NCBI RefSeq assembly: GCF_022539665.2
Contig: NC_081332.1
Location: 5,980,303-6,044,302, forward strand
DNA from: Daphnia carinata
Lineage: Eukaryota; Arthropoda; Branchiopoda; Diplostraca; Daphniidae
DNA: 64,000 nt
Direction: 5' to 3'
The position numbers and the translations under genes were made by a program. A model generated the notes under the pieces. That model had not been told where the DNA came from, searched no databases, and worked only from the letters and a program-made list of their open reading frames with translations. Shown one piece after another: positions 33,870-45,655 of this stretch. Positions within the stretch are counted from its first letter, which is position 1; every line of letters begins with the position of its first letter.

Positions 33870-36320
33870 TTTTTACGAGTAGTTTAAAAACTATAAAACC
33901 AGTTGAAAAACAAAATTGATTTTCGTGATTTCCATTCAATTGTGAATCGAAACCATGTCTTTTAAGCCAAATTTAAAATTTGGCCACGATTAAACTTCAC
34001 GCCAAAACAAAGTTCATTATCGTGATTCTAGTTGAATTTTGAATCTAATCATGCATAGTTGTCTCTATTTATTGATTATTTAAGAAAAATCGAAGAATTT
34101 TGATGTGCCGCACTAGCACTGTAGCGTACTGGCCCGCCATATCAATACATATAGCCTATAGAAATTTTAAGCCCGACAAAAAAATAAGCCCGACTTTTCC
34201 TTTAGAAAAAATAATACCATCACATAAAAATTACTATATGTGATTTAGATTCCAAATTAAACGAAGATTACGAAAATAAACCTTGTTTTTACGTAGAATT
34301 TATGGGTTTTGGTTAATCGAAGAACTTTGATGTGTCGCGCTAGCGCTGTAGCATACTAGCGCGTTACTAAGTTCTTCGATTCAGTGTATTTCCAAAACGG
34401 TTGATGTGACGAAAAAAATAACAATTTTCTTGGAATCAGCATTTAATTTTTAGAATATCGTGTGATTTTCAACCAATTCCAATGAATGTCAGTTTTTGCA
34501 GGTTTTTGAGGCAAAATTCCCGACGGTCATATCCTTCATTTTTCTTCACATAATTACGCCCAATATAAAAAAAAGCCCGATTTTCGTGATCAGCGATAAA
34601 TTCCAAATCGGAATAATGTATTTTTAATTAAATCTAGAATTTGACGAAAATAGAAAAAGTAGGAAGGCTATAGCCTTCTTACTTTTCATTTTTGGCCAAA
34701 TTTCAAATTTGGCTTAAGATACATGATTTCGATGCAGAATGCAATGCAAATCATGAAAATAAAGTTCATTTTTTAATTGGCAATATAGTTTTTAAATTAA
34801 ACAAAAAAAAAAACAGAAAGCCAGGCTTATTTTGTCGGGCTTAAAATTTTTCCTAATAAAAAATAATATCATTAAATCTAGGTAACTATATATGATTCTG
34901 ATTCAAAATCAACCAAACAACACGAAAGGGAATTTGTTTTTACGTAGAGTTTATAGTTTTGGAGTAATCTAAAATATAAAATTAGGTGCGAATCGAAACC
35001 ATTTCTAGCGCGCCAGTACGCTACAGCGCTAGCGTAATGCATCAATATTTTAGATTATTCAAAAACTATAAACTCTGCGTAAAAAAAAATTTCATTTTCG
35101 TGTTCCTTGCTAAATTTTGAATCAGAATCGTATATAGTTATCTAAATTTAATGATATTATTTTTTAAAAGGAAAAAATTTTAAGCCCGACAAAATACGCC
35201 CGACTTTTAGTTTTTTACGGTTAATTCAAAAACTATAAGCTCAGTATAAAAATATACCACATTTTCGTGAACAGCGATGAATTTCAAATCAAAATAATGT
35301 ACTTTTAAGTAAATCTAGAATTTGACGAAAATTGAAAAAGTGGGAAGGCTATAGCCTTCTTACTTTTTCAGTTTTTGAATCTTCTGTTTTTTATGGTTTA
35401 TTCAAAAAGTATAAGCCTAATATAAAAATAAACCACATTTTCGTGATCAGCGATCAATTTCGCATCAGAATAATGTACTTTTAAGAAAATTGTATTTGTT
35501 TTCGCGAGCTTATAGTTTTTGACTAATCTAAAATATAAAATTAGTGTGTGCGAATCGAAACCATTACTAGCGCGCCAGCACAGCCATCACAGCGTTAGCG
35601 TGACACATCAAACTTAAATCTAGAATTTGACGAAAATTGAAAAAGTGGGAAGGCCTTCCCACTTTGACGAAAATTCATCAAAAAGCGACATCTCTTGGAA
35701 TTGGGCTAAAATCACAGGGTATAATGGAAATCAAGCGCTGATTTTGAATCAGTGAATTGTTTTGTCCTTTAATCAGCCGTTTTTTTAATATAAGAAAAAG
35801 TGCTATTAGCGCACTCACTTAATTTTTTGTTTTTTTTCGATTTATTAAAAAACTGTAAACCTAATGTCAAAATAAACCCGACTTTCGTGATCAGCCAACA
35901 ATTCCGAATCGGAATAATGTAATTTTAGTTAAACTTAGAACACTTTTGTCAAAATCCGCCAAAAAGAACCTCTCTTGGAATTCGTCAAAAATCATGATTT
36001 CGATTAAGCGATTGGTTTTCTTGTTAAATCAGCCGTTTGTTAAGTTTACAAATTTTGCTGTAAATTTTTTGGCTTGAAAATAAGCCCGACTTTTCAACCA
36101 TTCGGGCTTATCTTGTCGGGCTTAGTTTCCCGATCTGACGAAAATGTATGTCACTTTGAATGCTATAATAAATTACAAATTTTGCTCAAAGCTAAACGCT
36201 GATCAGGAAAATTATCCGTTCTTTCCCGAAACGGCTGTTTTTAATAAGTTATCCTGCAGTATGCTTGAGCTGTACTGTATTGGCGCACCAGTATTGCTAC
36301 AGTTTTTCGATTTCGAATAT
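33870..36320. repeat. Modular hairpin-rich AT repeat array, copy 1
   Basis: About 2.4 kb, AT-rich, without a gene. Built from recurring blocks: AAGCCCGACAAAATAAG and its inverse; the 14-bp perfect palindrome AAGGCTATAGCCTT at 34664 and 35345 (681 bp apart); ~170-bp imperfect inverted arms around a core beginning CTAGCGC and ending GCGCTAG at 35005-35032; and the block ATTTTCGTGATCAGCGAT. Further partial copies occur near 34340, 35575 and 36270. The same blocks recur at 44030-45655. No transposase frame was seen. It could be a non-autonomous DNA element, Helitron-like unit or short satellite; boundaries are approximate. Confidence 0.75.
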
Positions 36321-36756
36321 CATCTTTTTGCCGATTAACGTTTTGATTTTTTTGGACTGGAAATCTAATGTCAGTCTGCTAAGATTTGATACCTTTTAAA
36401 ACTAAATCGTTGGTATTATTGTCATAATTGTATTGTCAAACTAAAATTGATATGAATATTCTGGAAGAACGCCGAATTGGGAAACAATGCATACACACTT
36501 ATCAGAATGAAGAGCCTTGGCTGTCTTCGGAGATAATGTCTTCTTATATAAAGTTGCAATATTATTAAAACATATGGAGTTTTATGTAGTCGACCTTTGG
36601 AATAGTCGTAAGTTATTTTTGACAGTGTTACACTGATATAACTGTTGATGCAAACGAGAAAGCGTTTAAAAACGATTTTGCCTTCACATATATATTTGTG
36701 TGTTTCCTTAGGTAAGCTGAGGGTGGATTCAAACGTGTTGATCACGTTGAAAATAA

Positions 36757-37872
36757 GATCCTAAGTGGCCAAAGTCGACTTACTCTAGAAAACGGAACTT
36801 GGAAAATTATTTAAATAACACAGAAACCATAATTCAATTCGTCAGTGGTCACATATTGCCCCAAGAACCGATTTCGAACGATAAGCATCCACCTCAAAGG
36901 ACTTACCTAACCCGCTTATCGGTAAGATCTTTACGTCGTGAGGCTACGCGTCTTTTAAAGGCCAATTTCTCCATCATTCTTGTCATTACCGCAGTAAGTT
37001 TCATCGGTTATCGTTGTATATTTCGTCATGAATACCCATCAGGTAAGCTTCGGTTTGATGTGACTAGAATCAAGCATAAATGTTTAGCATTTTCTAAATT
37101 CATAACTCTAGGTACTAGTAGCGTTGCTGGTAGCAGCTTGTTGTGTTTATGCCTGCGTTCATCCGCCTTTGCCTCCAGATTACACGAACGAGCAATACGT
37201 CGGCGTGTGGTACGAAATTGGCAGGGTATGAGAACCTGAGCACTATATAAATATAATTACCTAATACGGAAATCACCAATCAGATCCAAACGCCGGGTGG
37301 AGCGGAATTCCAGAAGGATTGCATTTGCACCAAGACTACAATCACATCCGCTTATCCCGTTTGGGGTGACGCTGAAGTCACTTATGAATGCAGGAACTAC
37401 ACTGCAGATAACCCAAATATCACCTCCATAGATGGCAAGTTGGCTTTTTAATATTTCAAAAGCAAAATAAATTGTTGAATATTTTTTTTTTTACCTCTTT
37501 GGAAAACGCTCAACAGGTATTCTAATTGCGGGTGAAGTTCCAGGAAATTTCAATCAGCGATTTCCTCCATTAATTCGTGGTGTTGATTATAACATTATCT
37601 GGATTGACCAAGACACGGTAATGGAGTATGATTGCCGTATTACCGCAACCAGCGAGGAATATTGCGTCCACTTTATGTCGCGCACAATCACCATCGAGCC
37701 GGCCAAGTTACAGACCATGATTGATTTCGCAGGTAAATTGCATTGCACAAATTACTAATGCGAAGCGCAATTTTTGCATGGTGTTTTAATCTATTTTCGT
37801 ATTATAGAGGGCCTTGGCTTGAACCCTCTTGGCATCCCATACCTATCGGTTCAGCAAGAGGGATGTTGGTAA
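36757..37872 (+). CDS. ApoD-like lipocalin with N-terminal membrane anchor (start exon missing)
   Basis: Exons <36757..36993, 37112..37225, 37284..37434, 37517..37732, 37808..37872. No ATG is in frame in the first listed exon, so an upstream start exon is expected and was not found. A polar, basic segment (SVRSLRREATRLLK) is followed by a hydrophobic helix (FSIILVITAVLVALLVAACC) and then the lipocalin fold. The GxW signature is YVGVWYEIGR. Cys pairs follow (DCICTK, YECRNY, YDCRIT, YCVHF), and the protein ends in QQEGCW, typical of ApoD-like lipocalins. The family binds retinoids, pigments or lipids. A type II anchor instead of a cleaved signal peptide is unusual. The intron at 37435-37516 has a GC donor (GATG|GCAAGT), required to keep frame. 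Confidence 0.8.
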
Positions 37873-39432
37873 ATTTCCCGATATTAATTTCGATGTCGAG
37901 TTTCAATCCTTAATTTAGAGTATTGTCGCGGTGTTTGCCAATAACGCCGTACATATTTAAACCTCTGAATTGCTAAATACATTTGTTTTTCTGCGTATTT
38001 ACGGCTTATGGTTGGCCAATGCTGATGCAAAGAACAAACAATCGTGTGATTGGGAAAAAAAAATAATAGACTTTAGGTCACCCGATCACAACTACGTCGT
38101 TTCCCAAGTTTACACAACTATTTCAAATGTTTGGGCGAAATTTTTAGAAACGGTTGCAAATTAGTGTATTATGGCGAGAAATCTACCATTTCTACTTTTT
38201 CGCTTGGTGTCATCTATTGTGTCGATTCTCAGTTCTGAACTGCCTTAGGAGGAAGCGGGAAAGTAACACTCGGAAACATTTGACGACGTTTATATGAACT
38301 TAATTAACAACAACTAAGAGTTCTTGTCCGAGCGTTTCCGTCGTAAAATTTCCCAAACTCTTTTTTGTCTTCTTTTTTTTAAAGGATTTTTAGAGACTAG
38401 TAAAAATTAAACACAATAAAAACTGATGAGGCCTATCTTGGTGGTAATGCCCGTCCAAGGGCATTAGCCAACGACTCAGCTCTTTCTTTTTAAATAAGCT
38501 TGTCCCTATAGGTGTTAATAGACATTCTCATCATGTCCCAACGCTTCGACTAGTTTATAGCGGTAAACGAGGAAACAAATAAAAACAAAGAAAAAACGTA
38601 TAGAAAACGAAGGAGTATCAACCTGTTATTTATTCTGAAAAATACATGAATCCTTGCTGAAAATTCGTCATAATCTGTGGAGTTCTCGTTTTGGGTGGGG
38701 TCTACATTGGTCACCTGCAATACGCATGCACACCTGCAATTACAACCAATCAGATCGACAGCCCAAGGCCAGGTGAATAAACAAAGGGAAAGACTACCTA
38801 GCAGCAAAAGACGAGCTCGACTTCTCTCTCACAAAACATTGATAAAACTATGCATACATCTCAGGTAAGCGTTACACACCAGGCCATAGAGCCTGGAGAG
38901 TCTCAGCTGACAGGGCCCTAAGGGTAGGGAAACGTTACCTGGCGGCCCAGTTTTCGTTCTCCCCCTCCTTTACAGACGAAGGAGGGAAGTTTTCTCAATA
39001 GTCGAAGAAACTATAGCCAAGTTGTTCAGTCAGTTGCGAACAGTGGCCCGAGCTGGACAGCCAAATAACCGTCAGCCAGGGGGGTGACTCACGACAAGGA
39101 AATTTAATTTCGTTTTCGCTGTCGAAGTTCGTTGAGTGGAATACATCAGAGCTGTATAGTTTGCTTTGTTGTTTTCTCGGCGTGCAAGATAATACACAAG
39201 CGAAAAAAGAGAACCAACAATCTGAAATCAAGGCCTTTTTGATTTGAAATCTGAGTCTGTGTGTGCCGTGGCATCTGTTTCTCTATTTTGGCAGTGATGT
39301 TTGTGCACGTGCTGAACTGAAATTGCCAAGCTCTTTTTCGTTAGTCACAAGGAAACGAGAAGAACTTGGTTATTTTGGCTACATAGTACGCCTATCGACA
39401 GTGTGTAGGAAATACCTGAGAGGAACGCAAGA
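37873..39432. other. Intergenic region between lipocalin and LPMO
   Basis: 1.56 kb. An AATAAA at 38415-38420 probably ends the lipocalin transcript. The right part should hold the LPMO promoter and 5' UTR. No gene, repeat or RNA gene was recognised; open frames such as 38550-38807 and 38995-39231 show no family resemblance. Confidence 0.5.
38415..38420 (+). terminator. Polyadenylation signal AATAAA
   Basis: Canonical hexamer 543 bp downstream of the lipocalin stop codon on the same strand. Assignment is inference. Confidence 0.35.
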
Positions 39433-42400
39433 ATGCAGCGACGTCGTCATCTTTCTCCACGTCTTGTGTTGATGATGGTAGCTGTATTCTTGTCGATTAG
39501 GGTCATTCGAGTGCAGGGTCATGGTCGACTGGTCGAGCCTCCATCAAGAGCTAGCGCATGGAGGTAAACTAACGTTTTCTTTACCCTGTCCTTTCTTCTT
39601 GTGTTTTTTTTATTTCCCTTTCGTACAATGTCGATACACCCGGTTCACCTGTTAATTGTTAAGAACTCTTCATGTTCTTTTGCCGTTGGCTTGGCGTCGG
39701 ATTGGTAATTGAATTGCCTACCCATAGGATTCACCTGGTTGTTTTTTTAGGTTGATTACATTGAAATTTGGAATGCAAAGAACCAGCCTAGAAAAAAAAA
39801 CTAGATCGCCTTGTTTTTTAATTCTAGATTTTCTTTTTCCTTCTCTTGTCTGGCCGGATTTATTACAACATTGACTCCGTTTTCATGTTTTTTCGTTTGA
39901 TTTGCTTCCGTATAAGGGAATCCTGTTTCAGCATGATTGGTTTAGACCATGGGATTCGTAACGTTGCGTTAGTCGCAGAAAGAATTGCAAGAAGAGTTCA
40001 GCGGCCTATCATTAAACAAATTGATTTCCCTTTTCCCCACTTCCTGTTGTATCACGGAAACCATCTCAATTCGATGTAATCAAGGATTTTCTTGGCTGCC
40101 AATTGTCACATCCATTTTATTTTTAGGTATGGCTTTTCCACCGAGAAAGATTACAATGACAGTGAATCTTACTGCGGAGGATGGGCACGTCAACATGGGC
40201 GCAACGGTGGTAAATGCGGGGTCTGCGGAGATGCATGGGATTTACCCCAGGTAAGTTCACACACATCATGGCGTGAAAGATTTTTTTTCCCTCTTCCCTC
40301 TCCTTTTTTTCTTTGCGGTCGAAGTCGCTTAACACCTCGACACTTTCCGTTCTCCAAGTCTCGCATATTTTGCTTATCCCCCTCCCATTATTCCATTCTA
40401 TTGTATTTTTTGTTTTGTCTTGTGCTTTACGCTTCCAGAAAATGATTATTCTTTTGGTGAGACTCGAACGGAATCGAGAGCACGAAAACTCTTGTTCTGG
40501 CCTCAATTGCCGTTCGAAATCAGTGACATCATTTTTTGTTTTATACCCGAATAATGTACGCTACTCAATTTCTCGTCTTCCTTTGAACTTTACCGTCCAT
40601 CAGGCGGAACTCTTGACTTTTGCACCCACTTCAGCGTCTACATTGCCTATAAAGCTGAAAAAAAAGACAACTAGGTTACACTAGAAAGCGGAAATAGATC
40701 CATCCATCCATCACCTTATTTTTATTTCAGCCTCTTCTTGCCTCATTTCTTGCTCCCCAAATCCAGTATTGTTTATGATCTATAGCCTCTTGATTGTTCT
40801 TCCGGTTTTTCTTTGACGTATTTCTTTTCACCATTGAAAAATTTCGTTGTTCCAGCCTCGTGCACACGAACATGGCGGTCGCTACGGTCAAGCGACGATT
40901 GTTCGGACGTACAAGATGAACGCCGACATCGAAATTGGCGTCGAGCTGACGGCCAACCACCAAGGCTACTTTGAGTTCCGTCTCTGCGAGCACAACCTAG
41001 CCAAACACCCGGAAACAGAGGAATGCTTTGATCGCAATTTACTACGCAAGTCCAACGCCGACGCCGGCGACGCCCAAAGCCACAGGTAAACAATCTTTCG
41101 ATGAAAAATGCTTCCCATAGCAGTGAAATAAGCGCTACACACACTCAAGAACCTTTCCCCTTCCAGTTTTCGTAGCTTGCGTTCCCACTCGACAGCTTGA
41201 ATTATTCTACATTGACATGCCGTTGTTGAATGACTTCGCTCTTTAACGGCTTTAGGCTAACAACAATAATTATTTTAGCTATAAGCAAACATCGTGCTTT
41301 GTTTATGTCATCAACTTATCGTGCGAATCGGCTGAGGTTTTTGTTTCGTCTCCGCTTTCTTAGTGGGAAAAACAAAAATGCAGTCCCACCAAACTTCGTA
41401 TACTTTAGAGTCTTTCTACTTGATCAAATTGCCATTGCGAGTTCTCGTGAAAGATAGATGAGAATTTAATTATTGCGCCCCTCTTTCGCTACGTTTTCGT
41501 GCGGACATTGTGTCGCAAAATCATGGCAATTAACAAGCGTGGCATTCTCAAGCTTTCATATGGCCACGATAAACTTAGTTTAAAGAAAACACGTTTCCCG
41601 AAATTCATTTACGATTGAATTCGTTTTCGATACTGCTGGAAAATCAATGCTTTCCCTCAGTTTCACATTTCCTCGCTCACAGGCAACAAAAGAGAATCGG
41701 ATATAGAGATTCACCATATAATATGTAGATGCTTAAGAGAATTAGAAAATAAATTTGGGAAAAGAAAATAATAATGCGGGAAAACGTGAAATCGTGCTAG
41801 TAATGTTCCAATGCTGACCAATTGATTTCAGGTACTTTCCAGGCGAAGGACATAACGTTGTTTTTCGTTCAACTTACAAGCTACCCGAGGGTCTAACGTG
41901 CAGCCAATGCGTCTTGCAGTGGCGATACGTTGCTGGCAACAACTGGGGTAATTGCGCTAATGGCACTGAAGCCGTCGGATGTGGTCCCCAGGAACATTTT
42001 TTCGGTAAAAACAATATTAAAAACTCGAATTCAAAAAGGCATGAATACAAAATAACTCACGCCCAAATTGTTGCAGGTTGCGCTGATATCAAAATTACAG
42101 AGGATGGAATGCCTGACGCGACTACGATTTCACCGAAGATGACCACAATAACAACATTTAAACCGAGAACACGAGGAACGGTCACTTCACGTTACGTCCG
42201 ACCAACTAAAACTGTGGAACCTTCAACTTCAACTACGACAACACCTCCAACTCAAAGACAATCATCGACAACGTCGTCGACCACTTCAGCTCCGGAACTG
42301 GAACCCCCGGTGTATCACTACAACTACTTCAATCCGGGAACTTACATTGGAGTTATCATCACCCTTGCCACGCTGCTGTTCGCCATTATTTGCATTGGAG

Positions 42401-42741
42401 GAACGATTTTGTATTTTTACTACTTCCATCCGATGGTCAAAAATCTCATCAGCGAACGGTGGCGACACGTGCGCAGCCAGGTGAATCCATCCGAACGCAA
42501 AGCTCCTCTGAAGCTGCCAGCCTCCGTTTTTGCACAGCAAGAACCTCCTCATCTCTCGAATTCGGGTGATGTCAAACCGCCAGTTCCGCCACGAATCCGT
42601 CGAACTGGTGATCTTCGACTACTGTCGCTAACAATCAGCGAACCGCTGGATGTCACCATCAATGGCATCGCTGTGCCAAGAGACGGTGCCAGTTCAACCA
42701 CGTCCGGCCAGAGTGAAGAAAAGAATTCTAGCTCTGCGTGA
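39433..42741 (+). CDS. AA15-type lytic polysaccharide monooxygenase with C-terminal membrane anchor
   Basis: Exons 39433..39563, 40127..40250, 40856..41085, 41832..42004, 42077..42741; 440 aa. A signal peptide ends at VQG, so the mature chain would begin HGRLVEPPSRASAWR. That N-terminal His is the first ligand of the copper histidine brace; the second is the His in ELTANHQGYFEFRLC. Other family marks: YCGGW, NGGKCGVCGDAW, CSQCVLQWRYVAGNNWGNC and GCGPQEHFFGCADI, with many paired Cys. AA15 enzymes oxidatively cleave chitin or cellulose. After the catalytic domain come a Thr/Ser/Pro-rich linker, a membrane helix (YIGVIITLATLLFAIICIGG) and a ~100-residue cytoplasmic tail with KPPVPPRIRR, an SH3-type proline motif. 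A cell-surface enzyme is inferred. Confidence 0.92.
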
Positions 42742-44029
42742 GTCATCAATCACTGACTTGCTTCTCTTCCTTTCCCGGAAGACAAGCTATAGGCAAATTT
42801 TTATACAACCACTAAAGTTCCTTTCGAGCCGCCTTTATTGGGGCCACGTTCTCAGATTTTCTCTTCGTAAATCGTCTAATATACTTCCTTTATCTGTACA
42901 TTTTGCCTACCACCCTAAAAATCTAACGTCATCCAGCGGCATAGTCTCAGCCGCTTGAACAATATGGGCTCTCATAATGAATGTACTGTCAAAGTTTCAA
43001 ATATAACGTGTAAATATGAAAACTTGTGTATTAAAGGCTCATTCGCGCTAAATATATAGTCCTGATTTAATTGACCACGAATCGTTTTTTTACAACATCG
43101 AACAACAAACATGTAGGCATTTTTCTACTGGAAGAATATAATACAAGAGAAGATGTGCAATTCCATCGTTAGTGATAAGTTGTCGTTATGATGCAATCAA
43201 TTTTGATTGCAGCCTGAATGCCTGTCACGAATTTCACCTTGAACGCATTTAATTGATGATCACATGATCTAGACGTGAGGTCAAGTAACTTTTCGTAGAA
43301 TGCCTCGAATCTTTAAACGATTCTCAAACTCTTCCGGTTCGCCATACTGGAAATGTGCCCTGCATTCACGCAGTCTCCATTACAAGAAGTAACGTTATGC
43401 GGGTTTGTTTTCGCATGCTTAAACTCTCCTAAGATACGGTTGAAATGCTTACTAAATAATCTGAGTACACCGCAAAAACAAATCTGGCTCGTAGGCAATT
43501 TTCTTCAGCTATTAAGTATGTTGTTCGCAACGTTTACCAATGGCTTAAAACTTCTGTGTTTATTTAGTCATTGTTTTAATACCAAAATAACAACAACAGA
43601 ACTATGAATTAAAATGTTTTTTTTTCAGATTATGTGGTTATTGATGAGTTCTGTATTGTCATAAATAAATGGAAATTAACTTCCTCAGTTTCACTGAAAG
43701 TTGTGATAGCGAAAGCGTGCCAGCCATGGGGTAGAACATAACGCAGCACGCTTCTGTTCAATAAAGATAAGTTCCATTTGTCCAATTTTTCTCCAGTCGA
43801 CGACCGACGTCACGCAGTCGGTTATCGAAAACCGCTGTTCGGGAAAGCTGCTTTCCCTCTTCGCCACACTTGCAGAGAGTGTTGACAAAAAAACCCTCTA
43901 CACTCCATTGTTTTATAATACATAATAAGACTGGTAACGCAGAAAATGGGAGAACAAAGGTTTTGCGCCAGCAGCCTTTTTCCTCCGTTTCTTTCAAAAA
44001 CGGTTGGGCTGAAGAAAAAACTAATAGTA
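42742..44029. other. LPMO 3' side and spacer before repeat array 2
   Basis: 1.3 kb of ordinary AT-rich sequence. Candidate polyadenylation hexamers include ATTAAA near 43030 and AATAAA near 43662. No gene or RNA gene recognised. Confidence 0.45.
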
Positions 44030-45655
44030 TTTTTGAAGTCAGCGTTCAATTTTGAGTGTAGTGTGTAATTTTTATAGAATTCCAAGAGATGTCCGTTTTT
44101 ACCGATTTTTGAGGCGAAATTCCCACGGTCATTTCCTTCGCTTCCTTTCATTTTTTAAGTCCAATGTCAAAGTAAGCCCGATTTTCGTGATCAGCGATCA
44201 ATTTAGAATCGAAATAATGTATTTTTAACTAAACCTGGAATTTGACGAAAATCGAAAAAGTGGGAAGGCTATAGCCTTCTTACTTTTTCATTTTCGGCCA
44301 AATTTCAAATTTGGCTTAAAATACATGATTTCGATGCAGAATTAAATGCTAATCACGAATATAGAGTTTATTTTTTAATTAGCCTTATAGTTTTTGAATT
44401 AAACAAAAAAAAAAGAAAGTCGGGCTTATTTTGTCGGGCTTATTTTGTCCTATTAAAAAATAATATTACTAAATCCAGATAACTATATACGAGTTTAATT
44501 CAAATTGAGTCAAAGAAAACGAAAATGCAATTTGTTTTTACGTAGAGTTTATAATTTTTGAGCAATCAAAAATATAAAATTAGGTGCGAATCGAAACAAT
44601 TACTAGGGCGCCATACGCTACAGCGCTAGCGTGACACTTCAAATTTCTTCGATTATTCAAAAACTATAAACTCGACGTAAAAAAAAATTTCATTTTCGTG
44701 TTCCTTGTTAAATTTTGAATCAGAATCATATATAGTTATCTAGATTTCATGATTTTATTTTTTATAGGAAAAAATTTTAAGCCCGACAAAATAAGTCCGG
44801 CCTTCTGTTTTTTGTTTAACTCAAAAACTATAAGCCTAATGTCCAAATAAACATGATTTTCGTAATCAGTGATGAATTCTGAATCTAAATAACGTGTTTT
44901 TAATTAAATCTAGAATTTGACCAAATTTGAAAAAGTGGGAAGGCTATAGCCTTCTTACTTTTCCATTTTTGGCCAAATTTCAAATTTGGCTTAAAATACA
45001 TGATTTCGATGCAGAATGGAATTCTAATCACGAATACAGAATTTAATTTTTAATTAGCCATATATTTTTTGAATTAAACAAAAAAAAACAGAAAGTCGGG
45101 CTTATTTTGTCGGGTTCATTTTGTCGAGCTTATTTTTGTCGGGCTTAAAATTTTGTCCTATTAAAAAATAATATCATTAAATCTAGATAACTATATATGA
45201 TTTCAATTCAAAATTACCCAAAGAAAACGAAAATGGAATTTGTTTTTACGTAGAGTTTTTAGTTCTTGAGCAATCTAAAATATAAAATTAGATGCGAATC
45301 GAAACCATTACTAGCGCGCCAGTACGCTACAGCGCTAGCTTGACACTTCAAACTTCTTTGATTATTCAAAAACTATAAACTCGACGTAAAAACAAATTTC
45401 ATTTTCGTGTTCCTTGTTAAATTTTGAATCAGACTCATATATAGTTATCTAGATTTAATGAAATCATTTTTTTATAGGAAAAAATTTTAAGCCCGACAAA
45501 ATAAGTCCGACAAAATAAGCCCGGCTTTTATTTACGGTTAATTCAAAAACTATAAGCCCAATGTTTAAAAAAAAAACGATTTTCGTGATCAGCGTTCAAT
45601 TTCGAATCAGAATAATGTATTTTTAACCATATCTAGAATTTTACGAAAATTGAAA
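44030..45655. repeat. Modular hairpin-rich AT repeat array, copy 2
   Basis: About 1.6 kb made of two tandem units of the same repeat seen at 33870-36320. AAGGCTATAGCCTT occurs at 44265 and 44940 (675 bp apart). The CTAGCGC...GCGCTAG core at 45311-45338 is identical over 28 bp to the one at 35005-35032; a mutated core is at about 44603. Within each unit, ~170-bp arms flank the core as imperfect inverted repeats (for example the TATATAGTTATCTAGATTTCA block and its reverse). Orientation of the blocks matches copy 1. No protein-coding frame was seen. Confidence 0.78.

Noticed and set aside
33870..36320. Repeat array considered as CRISPR or tandem satellite with uniform spacers
   Set aside because: Nuclear eukaryotic context; units are ~680 bp with inverted arms, not short repeats with unique spacers.
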